From contig OZ244864.1 of NCBI GenBank assembly GCA_965221195.1, positions 124,001 through 188,000 on the forward strand: DNA of 64,000 nt, written 5' to 3'. The notes beneath the pieces were generated by a model. That model saw nothing but the letters and a program-made list of their open reading frames with translations, did not search any database and had not been told where the DNA came from. Made by a program: the position numbers and the translations under genes. The stretch comes from Poriferisodalis sp965221195 (GTDB taxonomy: Bacteria > Actinomycetota > Acidimicrobiia > Acidimicrobiales > Poriferisodalaceae). This document shows, in pieces, positions 41,635 through 50,046 of this stretch. Position 1 is the stretch's first letter. Each line of letters starts with the position of its first letter.

Positions 41635-44600
41635 TCAGTCCACAGCCCAGTCGGCGGAGAGCGCTTCGGCTTGTTCGAGAACGGTCTGGATGGCGCGTTC
41701 TTGCTTGTCGGGTGGGTAGCCGTGACGCTTAAGTATCCGCTTCACCTTGACACGGATGCCAGCGCGGACGTTCTCGCGCAGAGTCCAGTCGATGGTCACG
41801 CTGTTGCGGACTGAGGTCACGAGTTCGCGGGCGATGGCTTGAAGCGTCTCGTCACCGAGTACCGCAACGGCGCTGTCGTTCGTTTCCAAAGCGTCGTAGA
41901 ACGCCAGTTCGTCGTCGGTGAGACCGAGCTGCTCGCCGCGCTGGTCAGCTTCTCGGAGTTCGCGCGCCAGTTCGATCAGCTCTTCGATGATCTGGGCCGC
42001 TTCGATACCTCGGCTCTGGTAGCGGCTGATGGTCTCCGCGAGCATGGCCGCGAACGACCTGCCTTGAGTGACGTTTCGTCGCTGGCGCTGACGGACTTCG
42101 CTACGCAGGAGCTTTTGCAGCAGCTCAACGGCAAGATTTCGATGCGGCATGCCGCGGACTTCGGCGAGAAACTCTTCTGACAGGATCGAAATGTCAGGCT
42201 TATCGAGACCGGCAGCTTCAAAGATGTCAGTCACTTCGCCAGATGCCACGGCGCGAGAGATGATCTGGCGGACTGCGTGGTCAAGGTTGTCGCGAGTCCG
42301 TTCCTCATCGGGTGATCGTTGCATCAGTCGGCTGCGTACTGCCTGGAAGAAGCCGATGTCGTCCCGGATGGCGATCGCTGCTTCGTCTGGCACAGCAAGC
42401 GCAAATGCCTGAGACAGCTCGCGAACGGCGTGGGTGAATCGGTTCTTGCCGTCGGATTGCGCTAGGACATGCTCTTGACCGGCGGGCAGCAACGCGAGAC
42501 GTTCAGTGGGCGTTCCCTTGGTCCACACCGACCAGTCAAAGCCATGCATGATTCCTAAACACACGTCGTGTTTCTCACGCATGGCCGCGACCGCGGCAGC
42601 ACGGTTGATGATCGCCTCTCCCTTGCCGCCGCTTCGTGTGTAAGCAGCAAGCGCCTGACGCAGCTCGTGCGCGAGACCGAGGTAGTCAACGACAAGGCCG
42701 CCCGGCTTGTCACGGAAAACCCTGTTGACGCGTGCGATTGCCTGCATCAGTCCGTGGCCTCGCATCGGCTTATCGATATACATCGTATGCAGACTGGGTG
42801 CATCAAACCCGGTGAGCCACATGTCACGCACGAGCACTATGCGGAAAGAATCGTCGGGGTCACGAAAACGATTTGCGAGCAACTCACGGCCCGACTTACT
42901 GCGGATGTGCCGTTGCCACACGGCCGGGTCTTCGGCTGAGCCGGTCATCACCACCTTGATCTCACCGCTGGCATCGTCGTCGCTGTGCCATGACGGCCTC
43001 AGCCGTACTAGCTCATCGTAAAGATCGACGCAGATGCGCCGACTCATGCACACGACCATGGCCTTGCCGTCCATGACATCGAGGCGGCTCTCGAAGTGCT
43101 CGACGATGTCGGCTGCAACGAGCGTGATCCGGCTGGGCGTTCCGACCACGGCTTCAAGCGCCGCCCACTTCGTCTTCAGCTTCTCGGTCTGGGCCAGTTC
43201 CTCGCCTTCGGTTACGGCTTCAAAGTCAGCATCGATGGCCGGTTGTTGGTCGGGGTCGAGGCTGAGCTCCGCGAGACGGCTCTCGTAGTAGATGGGAACC
43301 GTGGCTTGGTCTTCGACGGCGCGTTGAATGTCATAGACGCTGATGTAGTTACCGAAGACGGCACGGGTGTTGGCGTCGGTCTGCTCGATTGGTGTGCCGG
43401 TGAAGCCAATGAACGATGCGTTCGGCAGCGCATCTCGCATGTGCCTCGCGAAGCCGTCGATGAAGTCGTACTGGCTTCGGTGTGCTTCATCGGCGATCAC
43501 GACGATGTTGCGGCGCTCTGAGAGCAGCGGGTGGCGGTCTGTCTGCTCGTCGGGGAAGAACTTCTGAATCGTCGTGAACACCACTCCGCCTGATGCGACT
43601 GACAGCTTGGCTCGCAGGTCAGATCGGCTCTCGGCCTGTGCGGGCGGCTGCCGCAAAAGGTCTGAACATCGTGCGAAGGTGGCGAAGAGTTGGTCGTCGA
43701 GGTCGTTGCGGTCGGTCAGCACGACGATTGTGGGATTGCCCATGGCTGGCTCACGGATGATCCGTCCGGCGTAGAACGCCATGGTGAGCGACTTGCCTGA
43801 TCCTTGGGTGTGCCACACGACGCCGACGCGTCCATCATCACTGCTGGCCTGTTCGGTTACTGGCGCTTCGGATGCATCCGGTCGCCCGCCGTTGAGTCCG
43901 ATTCCGGCAGCGCGCAGTGTCTCGCCTACGGCGACCTCGACAGCGTGGAACTGGTGGTAGCCAGCGAGTTTCTTGACCAGCCTGCCGCTGCCATCATCGT
44001 CGAACACGACGAAGTCGCGAATCAGCGAGCAGAGACGTTCCGGGGCGCAGACGCCTCCTAAGAGCACTTCTAGCTGAGGGTTAGCCGCCTCTGCAGTCTG
44101 GTCGCCGTCGATGGTGCGCCACGCTTTGAACCACTCACGCCCGGCGGTGAGCGTGCCGATCCGCGCTTCAACGCCGTCAGAGACGATCAACACTTCGTTG
44201 AAGGCGAACAGGGTCGGCAGTTCTGATTTGTAGGTCTGAAGCTGCTGCCACGCCGACCACAAAGTCGCTTCGCGATTCGTCGGACTCTTGAGTTCGACAA
44301 TGCCCAGCGGCAGCCCGTTGACAAACAGTGCGATGTCGAGCCGTCGTCGGTGCTCGCCTTCGGTCACCTTCATCTGCCGAACGGCGAGCCAGTCGTTGTT
44401 GTGCGGATGGTCGAAGTCGATGAGACTTGCCCGACCGCCTCGGGTGCTGCCGTCGGCGGCTGCGAACTCAACGGCGACGCCATTAGTGAGCATCTGATGG
44501 ATCGACCGGTTGCGTGCTTCCAGCGTCGAATCGACCGGCTGGGTCAGTCGTCGGAAAGCATCGTCGCGGGCTGATGTCGGCAATTCAGGGTTGAGCCGTG

Positions 44601-44766
44601 CCAGCGCGGAGCGCAGCCGCTCTTCCAGCACGACGGCGCTGTGATCGGCACGCTCACTGCTGCCGTCGTCGGAGATCAGATCCGCACCAGCGACGACAGT
44701 CCAGCCAAGGTCTGCTAACCAGCCAAGAGCAGCCTCTTCCACTTCCGCTTCATCGACCCCGCTCAC
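41635..44766 (-). CDS. hsdR: Type I restriction enzyme R subunit
   Basis: A 1043-residue HsdR. The N-terminal nuclease domain has RRLDIALFVNGLPLGIVELK (Asp and ExK) with QLQTYK after it. The SF2 translocase has Walker A VWHTQGSGKSLTMAFYAG, ADEAHRSQYDF (DEAH), SFIGFTGTPIEQTD, and helicase motif VI in MQAIARVNRVFRDKPGG. A C-terminal helical domain for binding the methyltransferase follows. It translocates and cuts unmodified DNA when joined to HsdM2S. Unusually it is separated from hsdM/hsdS by several other genes. Its start overlaps the OLD-like gene stop by 4 bp, so those two are coupled. No frameshift or missing motif is seen. Confidence 0.94.
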   Translation of the reverse strand: MSGVDEAEVEEAALGWLADLGWTVVAGADLISDDGSSERADHSAVVLEERLRSALARLNPELPTSARDDAFRRLTQPVDSTLEARNRSIHQMLTNGVAVEFAAADGSTRGGRASLIDFDHPHNNDWLAVRQMKVTEGEHRRRLDIALFVNGLPLGIVELKSPTNREATLWSAWQQLQTYKSELPTLFAFNEVLIVSDGVEARIGTLTAGREWFKAWRTIDGDQTAEAANPQLEVLLGGVCAPERLCSLIRDFVVFDDDGSGRLVKKLAGYHQFHAVEVAVGETLRAAGIGLNGGRPDASEAPVTEQASSDDGRVGVVWHTQGSGKSLTMAFYAGRIIREPAMGNPTIVVLTDRNDLDDQLFATFARCSDLLRQPPAQAESRSDLRAKLSVASGGVVFTTIQKFFPDEQTDRHPLLSERRNIVVIADEAHRSQYDFIDGFARHMRDALPNASFIGFTGTPIEQTDANTRAVFGNYISVYDIQRAVEDQATVPIYYESRLAELSLDPDQQPAIDADFEAVTEGEELAQTEKLKTKWAALEAVVGTPSRITLVAADIVEHFESRLDVMDGKAMVVCMSRRICVDLYDELVRLRPSWHSDDDASGEIKVVMTGSAEDPAVWQRHIRSKSGRELLANRFRDPDDSFRIVLVRDMWLTGFDAPSLHTMYIDKPMRGHGLMQAIARVNRVFRDKPGGLVVDYLGLAHELRQALAAYTRSGGKGEAIINRAAAVAAMREKHDVCLGIMHGFDWSVWTKGTPTERLALLPAGQEHVLAQSDGKNRFTHAVRELSQAFALAVPDEAAIAIRDDIGFFQAVRSRLMQRSPDEERTRDNLDHAVRQIISRAVASGEVTDIFEAAGLDKPDISILSEEFLAEVRGMPHRNLAVELLQKLLRSEVRQRQRRNVTQGRSFAAMLAETISRYQSRGIEAAQIIEELIELARELREADQRGEQLGLTDDELAFYDALETNDSAVAVLGDETLQAIARELVTSVRNSVTIDWTLRENVRAGIRVKVKRILKRHGYPPDKQERAIQTVLEQAEALSADWAVD

Positions 44767-46496
44767 GCCGTGGCCGCAGTTCCACCCGATGCAACGCGAG
44801 CAATCGCGTCAAGCTTCTCGGTCACCTCGGGATCGATCTCTTCGAGCGGGATGTGACCAGCGAGTTCGTAGAAGCTGCGTTTGAGCATCAGATTAGGCAG
44901 ATCAAGCTTCTTGAAATAGACCGCAAACAACGGGGTGAGGAAGTCGTCGCTGACCTTGGTGTTCGGGTCCCACGGCGAGACTTGGCGCAGGGATTTCAAG
45001 GCTGATTCAATCTCGGCTATGGCATCTCGCATTGCGCTGAGACGCTTGTGGGCATCAGCGGCTTCCCACAATGGGCCGACGGCAGCGTTCCGAGCCGTGG
45101 CTTCTGCAAACGCTGCAAGGGTGGCTGGCGTACACAGATAGTTCTCGATCTCGCGGCGCTGCCACTCAAGACACTCAAGGCCGTTGCCGCCCCCATCACC
45201 GGGCGATTCGTCGAGCAACACGATGCCGCGCAACTGCGGCAGAGCTTCTTGCAGTCCGAAGAAATGACGCTGGGCGTTCGCGACTTGGTTGCCGACGTAG
45301 TACACGAAAGGCCGTGCCAGCACATCTGCGGCGGCGCTATGGCCGAGCCGACCGGCGAATGCCTGCAAGATCGCCAGATCGGTGGAGCCTTCGAGATACA
45401 GCACCCATCCGGCCTGCTCGGCTTGGGCGTAGTGCTCAAAGCCGATCTCACGCAACGACTTGAGCAACTGGCTGCCACGGTCATCGATGCGATGCGGCGA
45501 CCCGACGAAGGCAACCACAGTGTGATTCCCGGCTGCCTCGTTGAGCAGCACCTCAGAATGACTGGCAGCGACAATCTGGCTGCCGGTCTCCGCAGCAACC
45601 TCGTTGACAACGTTATAAGTCTGTCGCTGCCGGAGTATTTCGAGATGCGCGTCGGGTTCGTCTAGCAGCATCACGGCGCCTTCGTTGGCGTACATGTACG
45701 CAAAGATCAGCAGGGTCTGCTGCAGCCCTCTGCCGCTAGATGACAGATCGAGCCAAGTGCCTCGCTCGCAATAACGCATCGTGATCTCGCCCCGGGTATC
45801 GACATAACGCGGCACCTCTATCACCACACCGAAAAGACTGTTGATGCGCTCGACAAGAGCCTCCCAGCGGTCGTTGTGTTCCTCATTCACTCGGTAGCAC
45901 AGGTTTCGCAGCACCTCTGCAGTGCGGCCCTCACCGACCCGCACGTCAACAGCACCACGGTCAAGCCGCACCTCGGATGCAGCGAGCCCTGACATGGGCG
46001 GCAAGAAGGCGATGTCAACTTCCGCAGCTTCCGTCGGCACGGGTATCCGATCTGTGCCGTCACTGCCATCAACACGGAGCGGGCGACAGTAGAGCGACTC
46101 CTCGTTGGCATAGTCAAATTCCAGCCCGCAGCGCCATTCCCCGCCTCGTCCGACCCCGTCAACGATGATCTCGACCCTGACGTTCTCGGTGCGCTGCTTG
46201 CCCTCGTCACGGAGCGCGTTGCGGGTGCGCAGGTCATGCCACAGCAGGTTCGCGGCCGGCACCGGCATCGCCACCAAATCGCGTCGATTCACCGCAACGC
46301 CGGGTCGCTTCTCAGGCGCCGACGCACCCGCACGCTTCTCATTCCAACGACGAAGCCCCGCATGCCACAATGCCAGTGCTTGCAACGCCGAGGTCTTGCC
46401 TGAGTTGTTCGGACCGATCAGCACGACGGGGTTCGCCAGTTCGACCTCGGCGTGGTCGAAGCGCTTGAAGTTCCGAACCGTCAATCGCGTCAGCAC
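44763..46496 (-). CDS. OLD-family ATPase with Toprim nuclease domain
   Basis: A 577-residue protein when started at the GTG at 46496, 7 bp after GGAGG; a longer frame to 46718 runs through low-complexity sequence. SMC/ABC-like ATPase: Walker A GPNNSGKTS (28-36), signature-like LSSSGRGLQQTLL (about 251), Walker B VMLLDEPDAH (about 275-284), and a D-loop/H-switch ASHSEVLL. The C-terminal half has a Toprim-like pattern, VLYLEGSTDLAIL (Glu about 369) and GIVLLDES (Asp about 429). OLD nucleases cut DNA and act in phage defence alone (P2 OLD) or with partners (Gabija GajA). Here it is coupled to hsdR, recalling R-linked genes of other type I loci. No UvrD-like GajB is nearby. Confidence 0.8.
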   Translation of the reverse strand: MLTRLTVRNFKRFDHAEVELANPVVLIGPNNSGKTSALQALALWHAGLRRWNEKRAGASAPEKRPGVAVNRRDLVAMPVPAANLLWHDLRTRNALRDEGKQRTENVRVEIIVDGVGRGGEWRCGLEFDYANEESLYCRPLRVDGSDGTDRIPVPTEAAEVDIAFLPPMSGLAASEVRLDRGAVDVRVGEGRTAEVLRNLCYRVNEEHNDRWEALVERINSLFGVVIEVPRYVDTRGEITMRYCERGTWLDLSSSGRGLQQTLLIFAYMYANEGAVMLLDEPDAHLEILRQRQTYNVVNEVAAETGSQIVAASHSEVLLNEAAGNHTVVAFVGSPHRIDDRGSQLLKSLREIGFEHYAQAEQAGWVLYLEGSTDLAILQAFAGRLGHSAAADVLARPFVYYVGNQVANAQRHFFGLQEALPQLRGIVLLDESPGDGGGNGLECLEWQRREIENYLCTPATLAAFAEATARNAAVGPLWEAADAHKRLSAMRDAIAEIESALKSLRQVSPWDPNTKVSDDFLTPLFAVYFKKLDLPNLMLKRSFYELAGHIPLEEIDPEVTEKLDAIARVASGGTAATA

Positions 46497-46628
46497 TACA
46501 ACACCTCCGAGCCTCCGATCCGAGCCTAGGACTGGGGCCGGCACCGGCGGCTTGTCATGTCTGGACCAGGTCGGGCAGCGTTCTCTTGAGGAACTGGTAG
46601 TGGAGGTTGAAGATGGCGAGGGACAGAC

Positions 46629-46931
46629 ATGAGCAGGCCGATCGTCAAGGAAATCGCCGAACGCCGTCTCAGCACTTTCAGCGATGATGAGCGAGCAGAC
46701 TACGAGGAAGGCCGCCAAGCCACCGAACTCGCCTTTCGGATCGGCGAGTCCATTCGCGAGCTTCGCCTAGCCGCAGGCCTGAGCCAAGGAGCGCTGGCAC
46801 TTTGAATGGGAACGAGCCAAGCGCGAGTGGCCCGCGTCAAAGCCGGAGTGGTCGCCACAACATTGTCCACGCTCCAGCGTGCAGCCAAAGCATTCGACGT
46901 AACACTCACTGTCGAATTCACAGAACAGTAG
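46629..46931 (+). pseudogene. XRE-type antitoxin-like gene interrupted by an in-frame TGA
   Basis: From the ATG at 46629 the frame reads MSRPIVKEIAERRLSTFSDD and on to IRELRLAAGLSQGALAL, then TGA at 46803-46805, then continues in the same frame MGTSQARVARVKAG to a TAG at 46929-46931. The two parts together make a 100-residue helix-turn-helix protein of the HigA-like group, whose consensus at the break is LSQxxLAxRMGTSQxxVARLE. A single CGA to TGA change (Arg to stop) explains the gap. An ATG follows the stop directly, so a 41-residue C-terminal fragment could be translated. No toxin gene lies beside it on this strand. It converges with the DUF5615 gene 13 bp away. Confidence 0.8.
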
Positions 46932-46944
46932 GATCGGTCTGTTC

Positions 46945-47328
46945 TCAATCCTCAGCCGGTTCGCTTTGCGCACGAACCCCACTCGCCTGCACCACGAGGC
47001 AGTCGTGATCTGCAAGAGTCCGACACAACGACGTCAAGTTCTTGAGCAAGTGCTGCTTGGCCTTGAGCGGGTCGTCAGTCGCAATGGCGATCAACGCAAG
47101 ACCCGCTTGTCGTGCAGTGATCTGCAAGTCGGCCTGTGACAGCGAGTCCCGACCGAGCAAGACAACTCCGGCAAAACTTTCATCGGCGGCGGCCCGAATC
47201 AAGCCTACATCTGAGACTCCTCCACCTGACCAGCGCACGAAGTCAATCGCCGTGCCCCCATGTGCTGCATGAGCCTCGAATCTGAGGCTCTGCGGCAGCC
47301 GCGAGTCGTACAGCAGTTTCATCATCAA
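46945..47328 (-). CDS. DUF5615 PIN-like nuclease, putative toxin
   Basis: A 127-residue protein resembling DUF5615/Mut7-C-type PIN-like proteins: N-terminal KLLYDSRLPQSLR with Asp8, VSDVGLIRAAADE with Asp40 after a Gly-rich turn, and VVLLGRDSLSQADLQ with Asp61. These match the spacing of acidic residues in that fold. Family members are predicted RNases and usually accompany a small DUF433 protein, as is the case here. Its ATG overlaps the stop of the DUF433-fusion gene by 4 bp (ATGA). The C-terminal about 30 residues (RTLADHDCLVVQAS onward) are polar and less conserved. Confidence 0.65.
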   Translation of the reverse strand: MMMKLLYDSRLPQSLRFEAHAAHGGTAIDFVRWSGGGVSDVGLIRAAADESFAGVVLLGRDSLSQADLQITARQAGLALIAIATDDPLKAKQHLLKNLTSLCRTLADHDCLVVQASGVRAQSEPAED

Positions 47329-48779
47329 ACGGCGGTGAGAAGCCGGTAGCCGATCTCTACGACATCGCCGAACGACTCGTGTTCAAGCTCAGGGTAGGCA
47401 GCGAAGATCGCTTCGCTGCCGCCTGCTCGGTCCAGCGAGGCTAGATCTTTGGCAGCAATCCGCTTGTCGGTGAGATGCGGAGTGCCGTTGAGGACGATCG
47501 GATTCAGAGTGCTGTTGGGACTGGTGTGGAGCAGACCGGGTGCGTTGCCGCCGCCGATGTCAAATGGCCTGAAGGCTGAGTCGACATCGGTGACTGGCAG
47601 ATCAAGCGCCATCTGACCGGTCAGCACATTCTCGAAACCCTTGCCACGATCCACCATGACGCTGCCGTCGGCTGTGACGCCGAGCTTGACAGCATCACTG
47701 TCGCCTTCGAAGGCCGCCAGCGAACTGACGACCTTGCTGGAGACACGACCGGGGGTGCTCATTTTGAGATAGGACCAAGTGCGAACCGCAACGACATCGC
47801 TGAACTTCCAGCGCGGCACACCGTTACGACTTGGCTGGAGCAGATCACGGCGCCCTAGTTCGTTCAGCGTCCGCGATTTGGTGCCAGCGAGGAATCCGGC
47901 TTCGCGTGTTGAGTACACACCGGCGTGAAAAACCTCGGGTGTCCACAGTTCCAGAGATGTGGACAAGTCATCGTTCGGTTCGGGCACCCTCAGCTCACCT
48001 GTCAACGCAGAATTGAGCTTGCGCATCAGTGATGCTTGGTCGGCATGGCTCTCAGGCAGATCATCGTCTTCGGGCACAATGATCTGGTCTTCGGGGAACT
48101 CTGGGAATCGGTTGCGGACTCTGCGGCGAGTTTCGCTGCTGCACACGAGCGCTGTCTCTGGTCCGAACCAGAACGGCACTTCATCTGTGGCACCGAGTCG
48201 GCGTGCGGTCGCACCGGCGCGATCAAGCCGCACAGCCTGACGCAAAAGAAGATCAGATCGCAGACCCGTGTCGAACACGACGACGGGCGGCAGCGGAAAT
48301 CGGGGCGGTTCACTGCGATTTCCGGGCCAGCAGATGTCGTACAGGCGCTCCTCATCAATGCCATCTGGAACCGCGGTCGCATCCAAGCGAATCTGGATGG
48401 GGCGATCATCTCTGACTTGGTCGAGAATCCGCTGCCTGAGCGAAGCGTCCACTGCTGGATTGGCGGTCAGGTCCGCAGCGCTGAGCATCAATTGGCGGTC
48501 GTCCAACACCATCGCCAGATCAAGTACAGCTTCTGCTGCCTCAAAGAAATCGAATCGAGCGGCGATCTCGGCCGCGAAGCGCAACCGGTCAAGATCGTGG
48601 CGCAACAACGGCAGCACGCCTGAAACAGCCTCCGGCAGACACTCAGCTTCCGTAACAGTGAGATGTTCGACCAAATTCGCCATCGGCTCAGTCGCGGACT
48701 GCGTCCACGAGTTAGCGCTCCCGAGGACTTGCAGAACAGCCTCATAGAGGCCGGGCGTCGGAGACATCACGGTCGCCAT
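47325..48779 (-). CDS. Large MerR-like HTH / DUF433 fusion protein, putative antitoxin-regulator
   Basis: A 484-residue protein of unusual build. Residues about 289-345 form a MerR-like winged helix (YSTREAGFLAGTKSRTLNELG, then WKFSDVVAVRTWSYLKM). The C-terminus 428-484 matches DUF433 (LNGTPHLTDKRIAAKDLASL, AIFAAYPELEHESFGDVVEI). DUF433 normally stands alone as a protein of about 75 residues next to DUF5615; here it is fused and that gene follows with a 4-bp overlap. Residues 1-130 are helical and unrecognised. Residues about 164-235 (PPVVVFDTGLRSDLLLR and ALVCSSETRRRVRNRF) faintly recall a PIN-like fold, but this is weak. The upstream 214-residue gene overlaps its start by 13 bp. Confidence 0.65.
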   Translation of the reverse strand: MATVMSPTPGLYEAVLQVLGSANSWTQSATEPMANLVEHLTVTEAECLPEAVSGVLPLLRHDLDRLRFAAEIAARFDFFEAAEAVLDLAMVLDDRQLMLSAADLTANPAVDASLRQRILDQVRDDRPIQIRLDATAVPDGIDEERLYDICWPGNRSEPPRFPLPPVVVFDTGLRSDLLLRQAVRLDRAGATARRLGATDEVPFWFGPETALVCSSETRRRVRNRFPEFPEDQIIVPEDDDLPESHADQASLMRKLNSALTGELRVPEPNDDLSTSLELWTPEVFHAGVYSTREAGFLAGTKSRTLNELGRRDLLQPSRNGVPRWKFSDVVAVRTWSYLKMSTPGRVSSKVVSSLAAFEGDSDAVKLGVTADGSVMVDRGKGFENVLTGQMALDLPVTDVDSAFRPFDIGGGNAPGLLHTSPNSTLNPIVLNGTPHLTDKRIAAKDLASLDRAGGSEAIFAAYPELEHESFGDVVEIGYRLLTAV

Positions 48780-49411
48780 TGCACGCCTCCGAGGGCTGCG
48801 AGCGGAATGCCGCGGTCGATGCGCTCACCCGGCACACCGCCCGGCGTCCACTGCAAGAGCCTGGCAGAAACCGCGTCGATGCCGCGCGGTTCTCGCAACT
48901 CAACCCCATGGTGCAGGAGCAGTGCTTCGGGAAAAACAAAGACAACGAACGGCTGCACGCTTCCGCGCAACTGCAGCCGTCGGGCGATGGCCCCTCTGGT
49001 CAGTCCCGTGAGATGCTCCAGGGGCACGAGCCATGAGAACTCTGCCGGGATCAAGATGTCAACATCGGAGAGGTCAGCGCGGGCCGCTGCAGCCGGGTCC
49101 GGTTGTGATTGCAGGTAGCTAAGGTACGCCTTGTGGTCACGTCCGAAGTGTGCCTTGCGGTCGCCCCGGACATGGTGGCGCCAGAACGTTTCCACGGACA
49201 CACAGCGGGCATAGTCACACTCTGGCCGGCGCAAGGCCAAATCAGGCAGCAAGCGCTCTCGCAGATTTTCGAGACGCTCATAGGCACGCCTGGGCTGCTT
49301 TCGGGCCAACCCAGTCAAGGTCGCTGCCTCTCGTCGCGCGTAGGCAGGCAGTGCCGTGTCGTTAACCACGATGTCAACCAACCGCTGCGTTTCTGCTGCG
49401 ACTTCAGTCAC
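48767..49411 (-). CDS. Hypothetical protein, first gene of the DUF433/DUF5615 operon
   Basis: A 214-residue soluble protein I do not recognise. It begins MTEVAAETQRLVDIVVNDTA, has an Arg-rich helical first half (TGLARKQPRRAYERLENLRE) and a central segment SDVDILIPAEFSWLVPLEHL followed by TRGAIARRLQLRG, which could be a small nucleic-acid-binding helix pair. It also contains PFVVFVFPEALLLHHGVEL. There is no membrane segment. It overlaps the next gene by 13 bp, so the three genes form a tight operon, and its product is presumably part of the same module. Confidence 0.6.
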   Translation of the reverse strand: MTEVAAETQRLVDIVVNDTALPAYARREAATLTGLARKQPRRAYERLENLRERLLPDLALRRPECDYARCVSVETFWRHHVRGDRKAHFGRDHKAYLSYLQSQPDPAAAARADLSDVDILIPAEFSWLVPLEHLTGLTRGAIARRLQLRGSVQPFVVFVFPEALLLHHGVELREPRGIDAVSARLLQWTPGGVPGERIDRGIPLAALGGVQWRP

Positions 49412-49507
49412 GGTGCCAGTGTGTCACGGTCAGGCCTCTTGACCGTCATAGTTTCCTTCGCCGAAACGTGAGAGTTGAGATGCTGGGTTCGGCGGGCTTC
49501 GGCGGGG

Positions 49508-49840
49508 TCAGGATCCTGCTGTTGACCCGATAATCACCAACGCAGTGCATCCTGCCACGATGCTTGACGACACGATGCCGCAAACCAACCCGGCGATGCG
49601 CATCCCCTCACCCCGCCTGCCACCGAACTGTGTGTCCTTCTTCGCCGCAATAGCGAGCGCAATGCCGACAACGCCCGCAATGCCCCATGTTATGAATCCG
49701 CATATCCCACACACCATCGCTGCGATAGCCAGACCGCTGTAAGGAGCGTCCCAGTCCGGCTGCACTCGTCCGGTTCTCCGCGTGCCCTGCACTCCGTCTT
49801 CTGGAGGCTGCACAGGACGCGGGGCTTCAGGCACAGTCAT
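49508..49840 (-). CDS. Small membrane protein, DUF4190-like
   Basis: A 110-residue protein from the ATG at 49840, which follows GGGAGGAG; the longer frame to 49897 lacks a site. A Pro-rich cytosolic N-terminus (MTVPEAPRPVQPPEDG) precedes two hydrophobic segments, SGLAIAAMVCGICGFITWGI and RIAGLVCGIVSSSIVAGC, with IALAIAAKKDTQFGGRRGEG between. The glycine-rich pair of helices with a GIAGVVGIALA turn is the DUF4190 pattern common in actinobacteria, function unknown. It sits inside the defence island between ietS and the DUF433 operon but may be unrelated to defence. Confidence 0.7.
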   Translation of the reverse strand: MTVPEAPRPVQPPEDGVQGTRRTGRVQPDWDAPYSGLAIAAMVCGICGFITWGIAGVVGIALAIAAKKDTQFGGRRGEGMRIAGLVCGIVSSSIVAGCTALVIIGSTAGS

Positions 49841-50046
49841 TCTCCTCCCAGTGCGGAATTCGCGGCAGTGGCACCGCCAGCACCACCGACCAAACACTAC
49901 TATACGCCGCTGAACTGCACGTTCTTGGCAGAACCTGAACTCACCGTCAAGTCCACCGATGCACTGGGTGGGACAAGTACTGCCTCTGAGTGTCGGGCAG
50001 GACTGCTGACAATGGGGTTTGCTTGAGCGGTTGGCGCAAGACCTGA

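Noticed and set aside
46497..46628. HigB-like toxin gene upstream of the broken XRE gene
   Set aside because: None of the frames in this interval gives a RelE/HigB-like segment. The sequence between the OLD start and the XRE ATG looks non-coding.
46803..46805. TGA read as selenocysteine in the XRE gene
   Set aside because: The family has Arg, not Cys, at this position, no SECIS-like hairpin is visible, and no selenoprotein genes are nearby. A nonsense change is simpler.
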